Source: Osedax fenrisi (Eukaryota; Annelida; Polychaeta; Sabellida; Siboglinidae). From it: 64,000 nt of DNA. A model generated the notes under the pieces. That model was not told the DNA's origin and made no database searches. It saw nothing but the letters and a program-made list of their open reading frames with translations. The DNA is taken from NCBI GenBank assembly GCA_964019155.1, contig OZ025240.1:95306186-95370185 (forward strand), given 5' to 3'. Positions 23,275 to 38,867 of the stretch are shown here, piece after piece (the stretch's first letter is position 1; the number at the start of each line of letters is the position of its first letter). The position numbers and the translations under genes are program-made.

Positions 23275-23370
23275 GTGTACATTAATCTAACATACCTGTA
23301 GGTTGTTACCATGGTAATAAGTTATTACCATGGTAACAACCTGCAGGTATGTTAGATTAACACAGTACAC
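23275..23370. repeat. Long palindrome, ~96 bp
   Basis: GTGTAC at one end and GTACAC at the other. The arms ATCTAACATACCTG and TTGTTACCATGGTAATAA pair with their reverse complements with only a few mismatches and almost no loop. Confidence 0.9.
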
Positions 23371-23961
23371 ACCCGTACCAGAATTTAATATAATTAAAAA
23401 GCACTTACACATTTGAAATGTTACTACAATGAACTCGACACTTTACATACATACATGTACAGTGTACAATGTACACTATACACACTGTATATTCCTCATA
23501 TACCACCTTACGTAATAACATAATATTCTCGACTTTTATTAAACATGAATTCCTGTAATATTATAGGTATACAATTATATACCTATAGGTATACAACTAT
23601 ATACCTATAGGTACACTATTGTATACATTATAACTATATTGTATACAATATTTTGTATAATAGTTAATGAATATATGGTGGGTGTTAGTATCATTTAAAT
23701 ATAATGTGTAATGCGTATAATATGTTAATTTATTATCATTGTAGTTAATTTATCTGTCTGAACTTTATCGACTCTAACAACAATACGCTATATTATTATA
23801 TAACGAATTATATAATAGTACGTGGAATTCATACGGCATTGTACTGTCGTATTAAGTCGTATTATGTCGTAACTCAAGTATGTGAATTTCAATCGAAGAT
23901 ATTACATAATACTAATATTAGACAACATCGGTACACTGTAGCGTAAAGCTAGCTACATTTT

Positions 23962-24248
23962 CCCAGGAAACAATAATAGCAGATTTTAATACTTTTTAAA
24001 GCAGTAGTAAATATTGACAGACTGACTTATTAAGACATATTTAAATATATCTTATATGTGGAGATTAGTAAATAAGAATGAAATCAGGCTTTAATACGTA
24101 CTTATTAAAGCAGTAGAAAGATATTTAAAAAACGTTTAAATCGGTTGAATTAAATCAGATTTAAAATCAGAATGTTCTAAAATCTGATTAAAATTGCTTT
24201 ATAAAATTATTTAATAAGTATTTAATTATGTTGTTATGGTTTGCTGGG
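23962..24248. mobile_element. Short element with CCCAG(G/C)AAAC inverted ends
   Basis: The left end CCCAGGAAACAATAA and the right end (reversed) CCCAGCAAACCATAA match at 13 of 15 positions. The 287 bp interior contains repeated ATTAAAGCAGTAG and TTTAAATC motifs and no ORF. Confidence 0.5.
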
Positions 24249-24379
24249 TATATTAATATTGATACCAATATATTTGTTGATACTAAAATTATTGCTCTGC
24301 CATACAATATAATATATATTAATTAAATTAATTAACCATATTAAGTATATATAGATAGAAATATATTGAAAAAATATAG

Positions 24380-24860
24380 AAAGGCCGAATTTAAGCCGAA
24401 TATAAAGATTTCAAAAGGCCGAAAATAAGCTAAATTCGGCTTTTTCTTTAAATTAGGTAAAGGCCGAATTTAACTCACCCTGCTTATAACTCATTCGTTA
24501 TGTGGTATATCTATGAGTTGTACAGTGCGCAGCATGCATGGTTAGGCTCATTCAACTTGTTTCTCTACTGTCAGAGTTATATTCCAAGTGATAGAGTCAA
24601 TACAAGAACTGTAACTCAACTGTAACTCTAAATAAGTTTCTGTTGAGTTTACTTAACAGGTTAGATTTCCAGATTCCGGTCAGGTTATTCAAGGCTTCCG
24701 ATTCTTACGGATCGGATCTTACTTATTATTACAAGGTATTCCTCATTGTATTACTAGAGGTTCGCGTCGTTGGTAGAGATAGTTAGAAGTATTGCAGATG
24801 TTAAGCTTATCATGCCGACCAGACTCGCTGATTGTCTAGCAGGATCATATGTTAAATACC
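24380..24860. other. Unassigned, higher-GC intronic sequence
   Basis: Begins with several AAGGCCGAATTTA/AAATTCGGCTT motifs in both orientations (24,380-24,475). About 380 bases of more even composition follow without a recognisable ORF or M13 block. Probably an unrecognised mobile element. Confidence 0.3.
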
Positions 24861-25721
24861 CTCCATACTACACTTCACCTAATTGCACTCTTCTATATAT
24901 ACTTATTCATTAATATTTACTTTGTTCTACCTTTTATTGTTATCAATGTAGTTATTTCCTTATTAATAACAGATGAAATGGTATATATATATTTCATTAT
25001 CTTTTATTTTACTTTAATATTTATTATTTTATTACCATGTTAATTACTTAAAATGGTATAACATATATTGTCATATTTTATAACATATATTTTAAGATTT
25101 TATACCATATAACCAACGATTTTTCTAATGAAAGATATAAAACTTACGCGAAATCGTGTAATTCGAATTTGTATATAAAATACCATATGGATACTGCAGT
25201 ACCACCTATAGCGGGTTACTTTTAGGAACTAAATGTTGTTTATAATGTAAATTCGTATCAAAATATACACTTTTAAAATGTTAAATAATATACTTTAAAT
25301 TAGTATTCATATGATGAAAACTAAGTGTTCATTACTAATATATAACAAACAAATATTATATGTATATTTTAAATGCTATAATTATATATTTGGTGATTAA
25401 AAGATAATTTACATTACATGTAATTTAATAGAGCAATGAAAACATTGCTGTATGAAAACAGAGCCGAACCTATATATAAATGTCAGTGTTTCGATACTAC
25501 TTCTAGCAGCGGTATCTAGTATTACTAATTTACCTTGCATGCATGCATAGGGAGTGTTATATCGTTGCTTCGCAAAATCTTTGATATAACTAAATAGGCA
25601 TATATCATACAACTTAACTTATAGTGTTATAAAGTTATTGTTAATAGTGTAAACACACTAACATACGGGTGTTAGCGCGTTGTATTTACCCTGTAGGGCA
25701 TTAAGGGTAGGGTATACTAAC

Positions 25722-25889
25722 CGGACACTTTCTGCTCGTTGTAATCGAGTGTCTGGACGTATGAGCCGTAACTCCAGGAGGCGTATTTAACCGGAACGTC
25801 ACGCCTGGTTGCCCAGTTACCGCAAGCGTATTCGTAGAAGTCATCGCAAGGGTCCACGGTTTTGTTCAGAGATTGTATCAGATTTGAGG
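25722..25889 (-). CDS. M13 peptidase exon 3: DPCDDFYEYACGNW block
   Basis: 168 bases, phase 1/1, between an acceptor ending atcgcag and the donor TCCG|gttagt. It encodes the hallmark DPCDDFYEYACGNW of the M13 N-terminal domain, followed by the usual region around 'SYVQTLDYN'. The two cysteines match conserved family positions. A tRNA-like sequence lies only 57 bp away on its 5' (intron) side. Confidence 0.9.
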
Positions 25890-25908
25890 CTGCGATTGCA
25901 TAGAAATA

Positions 25909-25945
<37 letters not shown>

Positions 25946-26018
25946 GTCTGGAGTATATGGCTCAGTAGGACAAACGAAAGCTAGTAAGCCGGGTTCGACT
26001 CTAGCGGTTCTTTTTTTT
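25946..26018 (+). other. tRNA-like / SINE-head sequence with T-run
   Basis: TATGGCTCAGTAGG resembles a pol III A box and GGGTTCGACTC a B box, spaced about 35 bases apart, with an 8-T run right after GGTTC that could terminate pol III. The D-stem does not pair properly and no acceptor stem is convincing, so this is more likely a tRNA-derived SINE head or a tRNA pseudogene than a working tRNA. Confidence 0.4.
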
Positions 26019-26190
26019 CCTCTTACGTTTATCAAGAACTTAAAAACGATAAATCAAAACACAAGAACAAAATGTTACTATTTGTATTGTAATTTCCAGG
26101 GCCCCTCGCAGTTATTTATAACATGTATACGTCTATGACTTCTTGAGGGGTCAATTTGTATCCGATATGTGTATTGATATACGTATTCAA

Positions 26191-26232
<42 letters not shown>

Positions 26233-26247
26233 GGTGTATTTGCTTAC

Positions 26248-26388
26248 CTGCGATAATGCACATAGGTTTATAGCATTTTATAGCATTAGTTTGCGTTATT
26301 TCCTCCATTTCGTCTGTATCTATAATACTGCTAGCTCGGACTCTAGATTCCGATGTGTCGTATTGCTTACCCATTGTCTGGTGGCTGT
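26248..26388 (-). CDS. M13 peptidase exon 2: juxtamembrane stalk
   Basis: The acceptor aacaatag and the near-consensus donor GCAG|gtaagc bound 141 bases in phase 1/1. The exon encodes a hydrophilic stalk and then KCYKPMCIIA, which matches the C-x4-C pair that opens the M13 ectodomain. An in-frame ATG at 26,374 makes the region look like a separate small ORF, but phase and family alignment show it is internal. Confidence 0.8.
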
Positions 26389-26586
26389 CTATTGTTTAAA
26401 GAGATGACGTCAACGAGTCGTCATTATAATTCGGTAACATACCCTACATATTACGTAATAGTATTCATAATCTATAACGCATGTATTACACGTTGAAATA
26501 AACACGTACGTCATGCATATAGTAATGACGAATACAATAGTGGACACGTAACACAGAAGGCTACGGTTATCGGTTTGATGACTCAC

Positions 26587-26800
26587 CGTGATGTAATAGT
26601 TCAGTTTGAGCGACGGTCATCTTGTCGTGTACGGCGTAAGTTCCGAGTGCTAGACACGACACTGCCAGTATAGTACATACTACCGTTAGAATCCTAGTAG
26701 ATACTCGACCGGAAGTACTGCTGTTAGACGATACGGTATCGCTGTGTGGGTGTATACGTGTGCGCTTATTATTATAGTGTATGCATATATGCATAAACAT
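26587..26800 (-). CDS. M13 peptidase exon 1: cytoplasmic tail and membrane anchor
   Basis: The first ATG of this open frame is at 26,800, giving 71 codons plus one base. A basic, Ser/Thr-rich tail of about 33 residues is followed by the hydrophobic segment VVCTILAVSCLALGTYAV, expected to be the signal-anchor of a type II protein. The donor follows CATCACG as gtgagt, close to consensus, and leaves phase 1, which matches the next exon. Two in-frame ATGs near the start (residues 1 and 3) make the exact start uncertain. No promoter motif was recognised upstream. Confidence 0.75.
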
Positions 26801-27555
26801 ATATGTTTAAGCTTGTATGTATGTTGCGGCTATCATGGTATGTATACTACTATGGTTATAATATACTTCTATATCTTATACAGCTGAAAAGATTAATAGA
26901 AAATAGTTATCTATCTGTATTATGTACGTATACGCGAATGATATTGATATAGTTACATTTATATGTACACTTTTTAAGTTGAATAGCTCTATTATTAAAA
27001 TAATTTGCAGGTATTTTTTAATAGATTAAAATGTCTATATTTTAGTATGTATACCTATAGGTAAATACACTGTCAATATTAAACGTACCGTTCTGGTTCG
27101 ACTCGTGCCATTATTATGAAGGGTTATTTATATGACCAGCATTTTATACTCTATCATTTACTCTCGACCCGAACTTTTATCTGCGGCTACTAATAAAGTA
27201 AATAAGATACTAATCTAATTATAGAATATTTCATTACGTCAGATTTACGAGTCTGTTAATCTATTTTTATATTAAATTATATATTAAATGTCAACTGTTA
27301 CGTTTTAATATCGCTATCCACCATTGACATAATGACGATAATGAGATTATGAATTGTGTAACTAATTATGAATATTATATTCTTATATTGTTTAATATAT
27401 TATCGTGTATTATTGATGTTTCTAATGAGTATATTAAAATAATATTGATATAAACTGTTTAATTTATATTATTAAAATATACATGTATATTATATATTGT
27501 TATACGAGATAAAGTGTATTTTAATATTTATAAATATATATATACCTTACCAGGT
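26801..27555. other. Presumed M13 5' flank, no feature seen
   Basis: AT-rich sequence upstream of the M13 first exon. No TATA/initiator pair, CpG-rich block or ORF could be supported. Confidence 0.4.
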
Positions 27556-27559
27556 CGAA

Positions 27560-28500
27560 CTTACTCGGCATTCCATGAAGCGTTTCGTCTATTAGTCTCT
27601 GTTTTACATTACTTTGGACTTAGCATAGTTTAGATTGTAAATAATATCGTTGATCAATTGCTCGATAACAGTCATGTTTTGCCATCCTCGATATCGTTTA
27701 CATTGTAGTGGCTCCATTATAAGAATTATAAGCATTATATCTGCATTTTATCTCCAATAATGGCCCATAAAAGTAGTTATTATTTCTGATCGTTTCTGAG
27801 AATTTGGATATATTGCCGTATAGTTCCTTGTTGGTTGTACGCCCTTTATATGACTGTTTTTAAGCAGCTATTATCAGCAGAGTAATTTTATATCTATTTA
27901 GTCTTTTTTATTGAAACTTTGTCAGTGTCCATGTTATCGAGGCACAAACTAAAACTAGTTACATTATTTCTCTGAAAAAGTTTCTTTTTAGTTTATCAGG
28001 TATGTTTAATTTCTATATTTTGTTAATCCATTTAGGGTAGCATATAGGTAAACTATAGTTAGTTCCCAATATACTATTTATGTCTTTCTTAGTTAATGAT
28101 GCATACCTGACAAGATACTTGAAACATTCTATGTATTATAATATGACCATTATAATATCACCATTAGTGCTTGTATTACTTCAGTTGTATCTTGATTCTT
28201 ACATATATATATTCAATTTTACCGGAGTTGATATATAGACTTACTTTTCTGGCTGACCCTTCTTCTTCTTTGTAAAGTAATTATTATGGATCATTTAGTA
28301 TATCTGTGAATACAGCTATATATTCTGCATATTCCGTGTCAGTAATAATTATTACTATATACTATAGTCTGATCTTTTTCTTTTACAGTGTAAATCCGAG
28401 GTCATTATTATTGTTTAATGATTTTCTCATCACATAGTTTAAGTAGATTATTTATTATAAATATGCTAGTGTATCGCCTGGTAGAACCCCGGTCATTATG
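27560..28500 (-). mobile_element. Highly degenerate LINE relic
   Basis: Minus-strand sequence keeps the order of a LINE 3' half. Read on the plus strand, the segment near 28,470-28,500 (CGCCTGGTAGAACCCCGGTC) corresponds to the GVRQGYILSP block of the LINE at 6.2-6.7 kb, and the YADDT equivalent lies near 28,335. A tail resembling the GRPR/DRW end is near 27,680. No open frame survives. Confidence 0.4.
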
Positions 28501-28505
28501 TCGAA

Positions 28506-28945
28506 CAACTATATAGGGGGAGAGTACTCGAATACCGATACCCTAACAATAAATCACCATAACTTTATTATTTCTCAATTAAATATTTCCAAATTTTATT
28601 TATAAGTATTAAGTAGGTATATACATATGATAGCTATTTTAAAATTTAATTTAGTTTGTTTAACTCCGAGATAAGAGGGGTGTCGATATTACAGGCGAAT
28701 ATATCGATATTTAGATATATATATATATGGTATACCATATATTATTTAATATCCACTATCCAATCAGAATTGAATGCGCATTACTTTTCGTTAACACAGG
28801 TAATTCATACGTTTTTTTCCTAAAATTAATGTTATCATAACGCACGTACATTATATACAAATAACGCTGATTGGTTAAAGGGTGTCTTAAAAATATAGTA
28901 TTTTGAAATTGGGTTGTTCTAATATATTCTCTATATTAAAAAGAA
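28506..28945. mobile_element. Partial element with TA-GGGGGAGAG...CGAATACCGA end
   Basis: The left end TAGGGGGAGAGTACTCGAATACCGATACCC resembles, over its first 20 bases, the TAGGGGAAAGTAACCGAATA end of the elements at 45.7 and 60.3 kb. The interior shares a CCAATCAGAATTGAATGCGC block. The opposite end was not found. Confidence 0.45.
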
Positions 28946-29199
28946 AATATGATTTAAAATCAATATTATAATTTTCATGAATAAGATTATAGAGAAATAT
29001 TATATTTCTACTTATTAATAGGTCGTTAAATTTAAAAATACAAATATGTTTGAATAGGTAAGCTGTATGTTACATACGTATTAAGGCAGAAGATTGCGAT
29101 ATTTAACAATATTGTTGTTTATTATACGTATAGCTTTTTGTGTATTAAAATTATTATAATATTAATGAATGTAGTCTATTTTTATAGTTATTACCCCAT

Positions 29200-29782
29200 A
29201 TTTCAATACCATAATAAATGTTAGATAACAAAAGAATTATGTAATACAATTATGTTTTTAAGTTGAGAAAGGATATTTTTTTTAAAAAGTTTTATAATTG
29301 TCGATAATGTAATACATAATACATCAATATGATATGTTTTCTAATTTTTTTTCCTATTTGCGGTAATAAAGAAATTGGTCTATAATTTATTATTTTATTT
29401 TTGTCATTACCTCTATATATAGGTTTTATAATTGTCATTTTCATTTTGTTAGGGAAATATGAGTGAACCAAACATAAATTAAAACTACGACAAAAGGAAT
29501 TAATATCTTGTATATTATATTTTTTATTAAAGCCATATCCCAATTATTTATATCTTTTTATTTCATTTTCAATGTAATATTGATAATTCTATAAATTGTA
29601 ATAGGTACAAAATAAAACATTTATCAATGGAAGGAACTTTAAAAAAAGTATTCTTATCATTATTTATAATAGAGTTATTAATAAATTTATAACCAATGTG
29701 AGGAGTTTAATAGTTATTTTTCAGACATAGGTAAGTAAATTAATAACACTATTATAAATAATGATAAGAATGATTTTTTTAT

Positions 29783-29835
<53 letters not shown>

Positions 29836-31080
29836 TTAATATCATATATTAATCTTCCATCGTGTTCTAATACAGTTGGAAGATTATCTTGCGATTTATA
29901 TATTACATATGTATATGTATACAATATTGTTCATAGTTCTCAGTGTTGGGCGTCATTCCCGTTTCCGTTCCTGGAACGGGAACGGATATAAAAATAGGAA
30001 CGGGAACGTGAACGCAGAAAGGAACGGATACAGAATAATGAACGGGAACGAGGAACAGAAACGCTTAGATATAAATATAGGAACTAGTTTCAGTGGAACG
30101 ATTTCCTTACGAGTACGGAGATTTATATAGTATTAATTTAAGATATTTTTATATTTATTTTATAATCCATTACAATATATATATATAAGAATTACAACGA
30201 TTAGCATTACAATTATAATAAAGTTTTAATATAATAAACACATATACAATAATAATAGTAAATACATTTAACATGTAATGCATATTACCACGTATACTAC
30301 TATATACTCGAATGTTTTATCGACACTTATATTTCTTTTTGCACTATTAATTTGTGTTTCTAGCGAAAAAATTCAATCGACAGGTGCTGAAGATAGCAAT
30401 ATACAATTAAATTTTATAAATATTTGCATTATTATTTTATAATTATTAAGCATATATAATTCCTTTGAATTACTATTCAAATAACTAATTATTTCAACTT
30501 CGTGACTAGTTGTAGAAATGCATTGTTTTTCTAATATATATATATAGATCATTATCATCACTTTCATATTGAATAATAACATCATCATTTACGGTTAATT
30601 TAATTTCATCCTTTAGAATTTCAATTAACCGTAAACAATAATGTTTTATATTAGTTGTTAGAAAATTTAATTTAAATTTAGGGTTATATATAGTAGTTAA
30701 TATGGCGTTCTTACTTTCTAATTCTAGATTTACATATGTAGCAAACCTAGTATGCAAACCATTTAATAATGCTTTAACAAGTGCATCGCAATACTTTAGG
30801 TTATTAATGTTAGTCATTTTTGATTTAATTCCCAATAACGTCGGTATTAAATTTCCATAAAAGGCATCAATATCGCCTTGTAAACTATCTAGTGCAATAT
30901 ATATTTTACACCGTGTACAATTTACGGTATAAATAGTACACGGTATTACCGGATAATCCGGTAATATCGTGTGCTTAAAGTTGGATTTATTAAGTATATT
31001 AAATGAATATTGAGTATATGTTGTAAGTATATTAAATATTACAGAATGATCTGATATAGCTGTATTAATAAAACCATTTA

Positions 31081-31117
<37 letters not shown>

Positions 31118-32975
31118 ACTATTTGTTAAGGTATTATCAATACATTTTGTTGTCGATGTTGTCAACCGAGTGGGTATATTAATTGTACTGAGTAAACCTA
31201 GTTGTGATAAAATATGATTAAAACTAGAAGTATGAGAATTAAAAATATCTAAAAAGTCAATATTAAAATCACCATAAATAAAAATATCTGTATTTATATA
31301 TTTAAAAAAAATGTATAAAAGAAATCATTAAACAAGTTTGTATCGGTTTAGGTGATCTATATAATCCAGTAAATATGAATGGTTTAGCCTTATTTTTTAA
31401 TTTTAATTTAATACTGATTATTTCAATAGCATCATCAATAGTAATTGATAAACCATTTAATGAAGAATAGTCTCCATGTTTTGTTGTATAAATCAAAAAA
31501 CACTAACTCTTTTTTTTTAATAAACGGACGGTTTGAAAAACATTATACATTTTTAGATAAATTGATTGATTCTTTATCAGACAACCATATTTCAGTAAAT
31601 ATTAAAATATGTGGTTTAACTATTAGATTATCAATACAAATAATAAATGTATCAATATTCTTATTGAAACTTCTTAAGGTCATTATTATTAAATTGAATT
31701 TTATATTTAATTTATTATAATCATTAATATTATAATAATTAATAAAGTTTGTGTTATAAATTGGTAAACAAAATTGCTTCTTCCTGTTTATACTATTGGT
31801 AGATTTAATAACTAACATACAATTATATAAATGATATATATATAATAATTATAAGACTAATCAATTATAGTTATATAATGTTGAACAAATATAATACTGA
31901 ATAAGCCTGAAATAAAATTTAAAAAATGACCCTGAATTGAATAAAATAAAATAAAAACTATAGAAACTATATACCTTTAAATGTTAATACTTATGTGTAA
32001 ATGCAATAAATTGAAATGCTATTATATAATGTTAATAAAAATGTAATACTGAATAAACCTGAAGTGTAATGAAAAATAAATAAAAATATAAAAACTATAT
32101 AAATTTGTAATACTTGTATTTAAAATTACTTGTATGTAAATGCATAAATTTGAAATATTAATTAATTTTACGAATACAAATTGTATAAAGTAATTATAAA
32201 GTATAAATACACAATAATTATAATCAATGAATAAAATCAAAAAATCAAAAATAAAGTATACATAATATATTTTAATTTAATTCATATGCATCCAATTGAT
32301 AAATATTTTTAATTGCAATTATTGATTTTAAATCTTCTTTATTAGTATTTATATGTACAGTATCTTTATATATCGATGTTTTATTTATTTTATTATTCCT
32401 GATTTTCCTAATTGTCTTGTTTTATAAAATATGTTATGTGTATAAGTTATATGATATGTGTCAAAGGTATTGTTGGCTTATATATATATTTTAGTATCAA
32501 ATAGTTTATTTTTATATTTAAATATTTGTAATTTAGTCTCTAAACTATCTAACTTAATTATATATTTCGTACACGTATCTATATCATCTATATCTTATTT
32601 TTTATTTGTATTAGTATCTAATTTATGTATATGTAAAATATTATTATATAATAACTTTGTATACAATTTTATATTTATAAATCTTTAAATTATTTATATT
32701 ATTATAATCAGTTTTTAGATTAGATTAAATATTTGTATTTGTAAATATTATATTATTATATAATATAATAGATATATCTTTAAGTGTATCAGTAATTTAA
32801 TCAATATTAATATTATTATTATTTTGTATTTGACTATTATTAATTATTTATTGAAATATAATATTTTCCTTTTTAAAATTTAAAATTATTATTATCTGAT
32901 TATCAACTTTATCATTCAATTTATCTATTTTGTCTGATAAATCTTTAATTAATTTAAATATAAAAGGGGACATAG
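29200..32975 (-). mobile_element. Degenerate LINE (endonuclease, RT start, ORF1), interrupted
   Basis: On the minus strand: an ORF1-like coiled coil (FKLIKDLSDKIDKLNDKV near 32,900), endonuclease pieces KPHILIFTEIWLSD (31,543-31,818), IFTGLYRSPKP (31,302-31,496) and AISDHSVIFNIL (about 31,030-31,060), then MTIIKPIYRG and INYRPISLLPQIGK (29,292-29,543). A hAT relic and a (TA)n tract interrupt it between 29.7 and 31.1 kb. Same family as 7,255-9,190. Confidence 0.65.
29941..30985 (-). mobile_element. Broken hAT transposon with transposase C-terminus
   Basis: The end at 29,941 reads CAGTGTTGGGCGTCATTCCC, a hAT-style terminus followed by GGAACGGGAACG-type subterminal repeats. Minus-strand frames encode LDSLQGDIDAFYGNLIPTLL and CDALVKALLNGLHTRF (about 30,720-30,890), then ILLSSAPVD, a TGA, IFSLETQI and AKRNISVDKTFEYI (about 30,310-30,400), which is the hAT dimerisation motif SsApVER.FS. 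The N-terminal half and the other terminus are gone. Confidence 0.6.
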
Positions 32976-33139
32976 TAATAATCAATAATTAATAATAGTT
33001 ACAAATCAATATTTAATGGTAATTTGTATATTAATAAATATAATATAAATTTAAGAAATTATATAGTATAATGTAATTATACTATAATAAATACTATGTA
33101 AATATATACAAATTCATCAAATATTAATAATAAATCATA

Positions 33140-33400
33140 TACAGAGATATTGAGATAATTTAAATTAGAATCACTTGAACTTAGAAGATTAAAAATAAAT
33201 CTAACTACAATTTTTAAAATTTCAAATAATTATACAGATATAAATATATCTGATATCCTTAATATTTCCAATAATTGTAGAACTAGAGGTAACTGTAAAA
33301 AAATTTAATACATAATTCATTAAATAGTGAAATAGGATTAGGAATTCGGAATGAATTAGGAATTAATGAATTAATATATTAGGAATTCATTAAATAATGA
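33140..33400 (+). mobile_element. C-terminal LINE fragment
   Basis: FKLESLELRRLKINLTTIFK and a 'CRTRGN' motif match the LgLpsLe.RR...dl...yki...tRg segment near the C-terminus of CR1/L2/Jockey RT proteins. Only about 90 residues are present. It is probably part of a separate, old insertion. Confidence 0.5.
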
Positions 33401-34745
33401 TATAATAAAATCTGTATCTGTTTTAAAAATAAAATAAACAAAATCTGTTTTGACAAATATCTTTTTTTTAACACAAATTTATAATTTTATATTGATTTAT
33501 GTTTCATTTTGTATCTTAATTATTGCATTATCTCTTCTGGATTTTTAAAAAAAATTGTTTTGTTATAGAAAATGTGGGTTTTTATATCTATATTTCAAAT
33601 ATACGTATATTAAAATATATATAAAATAAAAATATAATACAGAACAAACAAAAATAAAACATACTGATACAGATAAAGTGGGAAGTATTGTTTTGTTTTT
33701 GTTTGTTCTGTAATATGTTATATAGTACTATAATATAAAATTAATAATTCATTATTATTACAGATAAAGTGGGAAGTATTGTTTTATTTTAGTTTGTTCT
33801 GTATTATATTTTTGTTTTATATATATTTTGTATATATGTTTCAAATGTATTATAATTCTAAAATAAAATTTTAATAATTTACTATTATTTCAGATTATAG
33901 TGATACGTATTATATTTTTTGTTTCGTAATATTATTGGTTTGTTTTGTTATTAACGTGTTCTGTTTGTGTATAGGTATAAGGGTTACATTGATTTTTGAC
34001 ATGTTCTGTTTATAATATATTTAACATTTATCATTTAAATATTAAATTATATAACTATTAATGTATTACTAAAACAGGGTACAAAGATAAGAAGAATTAT
34101 ATAAAGTTAAAGTAGAAATTGAATATGTCGATGCCACTAACAAGTAATATATTTTATTTCCATTTTCAATTATGTTTACGCTATCTTTTATTTCTATTTT
34201 TATAATTTTTCGTTTATTTTTACTAAATGATTTATTTCTACTTTCGATTGTTTTTCGTTTTTTTTACGGTAACTGTAAAACGTTTTAATTTATTTAATTT
34301 TTTAATTTCGTATTATTCTTTGTTTATTTATATAACGTATACGTATATAAAATATGTTATCGTTAGCAAATATGTATACTTTATACTTTCGATTATATTT
34401 TCGGCTATGTATTTGCTTAAATAAATTATCAACCAATCAATTTATTTACAATGAAGACATACCTATGATATAGTAAATTTAAACAATGAAATCAATACAA
34501 ATGTAAACAAATAAAACTAGAACATAACAGTGAAGCGTATCCCACTATTTAGAATTAATACTATTTATAAATGGATATTATTGAAAATATACAATATAAA
34601 TTTCAGTTATAATTCTACTAATGAAGATACAATATATTAACAATTAAAGTAGTATAAAATAAAACTGTAGTTTACGTATCTTATAATAGATATTCTTGGA
34701 TATATATACAAAATAATTACTAATAAAATTAATTAAATTCAATTC
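33400..34745. other. AT-rich non-coding stretch
   Basis: Contains a direct duplication of ACAGATAAAGTGGGAAGTAT at about 33,671 and 33,759, followed each time by TTGTTTT and GTTTGTTCTGTA. The latter pairs with an inverted TACAGAACAAAC near 33,639, suggesting the remnant of a small inverted-repeat element. No gene seen. Confidence 0.45.
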
Positions 34746-36919
<2,174 letters not shown>

Positions 36920-37074
36920 CAATATGTTGTGACCTAATACAATATGTGTATTTAAAAATATATATGTGATTATATTATTACGTTAAGTAATAACGTCCTC
37001 ATTTAATTCAATATAAATGATAATACATTAATCGATATAACAGAGACTTCATTTTATAACATATATTATATGAA

Positions 37075-38867
37075 TGAATGAATTAATGATTTGGTTTATT
37101 TAAAACACCGAATATAGCGCCCTCACTGTATATATATATATATATATATACATGTTATAGTATAATCTAACATAACATAACGTGTGTATAACATAATATA
37201 ACGAAAAACAAATAAAAATAAACGAGTTGATTTTGAGATTTGTAGTTAATAATATATAAATAAATCATATCTGAATACAAATGTATTATATAGATTTAAA
37301 GTGATTCCTTAATTTAATATTTAAATAATACGAATATTGGATATTGCGTATATCGTATGGTAGAATAGTCCATGTACGGGAAATAATGGAGGAGAAGGAA
37401 CGAGAATTGAATTAATTTCGATCAGTACCTCCTTTTAACAGAATAGCATCCGATGTTCTGATATGTCCCAATATCACTCGACGTTTCAGAAGATTGTTGA
37501 GATATCCAGGCTTACCTATTAATAATGTGTTGTGTGCTAATCATAGTAAACGGTGCTTGCATCGCTTTCTAAACGAAAGCCACTTAAGATTATGTTGGTA
37601 TTTATCTGTAAGCATATGGTCGCGGCGATTAACATCATAAATAAGTTGTATAGAAGCGCAAATAATCATGTCAATTTTGTTTTATATCAGTGCTATTTGT
37701 GTAAATAGTGATCAACAGTAATCTATTCTAGATTATACAAGAGCATTACTAAGTGTTCTAGTAATACGCGTAGAGCAATATTTTCTAATATGGGAGATTC
37801 TACGAAAATGGTAATTTTCAGACTTTGATATAGCATTCATATATGATGACCAAAATATAAAGAACTGTCCATAATGACGCCGAGGTTACGGACTTAATCA
37901 GAGGGTTGATCAATTTACCATACATAATCACAGTTTGGAAAATTGTGGGTATTCGAGATACGTTCAGTAGTTCAGTTGTTGATGTATTCACTAGAAGATC
38001 ATTCATAAGTAGCCAATTCATGATTTCTGAAGTACACTCAAAGATTTAGAAGTAGGCGAATTAATGGGAAGTTTGATGATCATCAGCATACATATGTTAA
38101 TTAATGTTAGGGAACTTGTTAATACTAATAGATGCAAATAAATAGAAAATAATAAAGGCCCTAGAACCGAACCTTGAGGAACCCAACTTGATATATTATT
38201 AGGGGGAGAAATAAAATTGTTAATTGATTTTAACAGATGCAGTACATCGGTAAACAAAATGAAATTAACCATATGATAGGAGATCCTTCAATGTAAAGTT
38301 CCTTAATGCGCTTAGTTAGGATATTGTAATTCAATGTATCGAATGCGGTCGAGAGGTCGAGTAACAGTAATTGTGCACAATAAGAAGAATCAAGAGAGTT
38401 ATACAGCATATCAGTAATATGGTTGAGAGCAGTTTCAGTAGAATATGACTTCCTGTATGCATTCTGAAAGGGCTCAAGCAAATTAGTATCTTCAAGATAA
38501 TATATTAGCTGGCGACTTATAATACGTTCCATAATCTTACAGATAATCGGAAGTTGGGATATCGGTCTGTAATTTGTCAGCACATCAGGATCGAGTGATG
38601 TTTTCTTTAGTATAGGTTTGATGATAGATTATTTCAAGGATTTATCCATAATTATGGATAAATGCCATAATCAAGTAATTTACAAATTAAATTTAATATT
38701 GAGTATTTGAGTGTGTGAACAAGGTTTTTGAAAACAATCAAGGGAAGTGGATCTATTGGAGAGATAGAATTGGCTGTCATAATCAAGTTATGGATTTCAA
38801 TTATTGTGGGAGATGAACAACTAGTACGTTTACAAGATAAAGGTTGAGAAATACGGTTGACAGTCAT

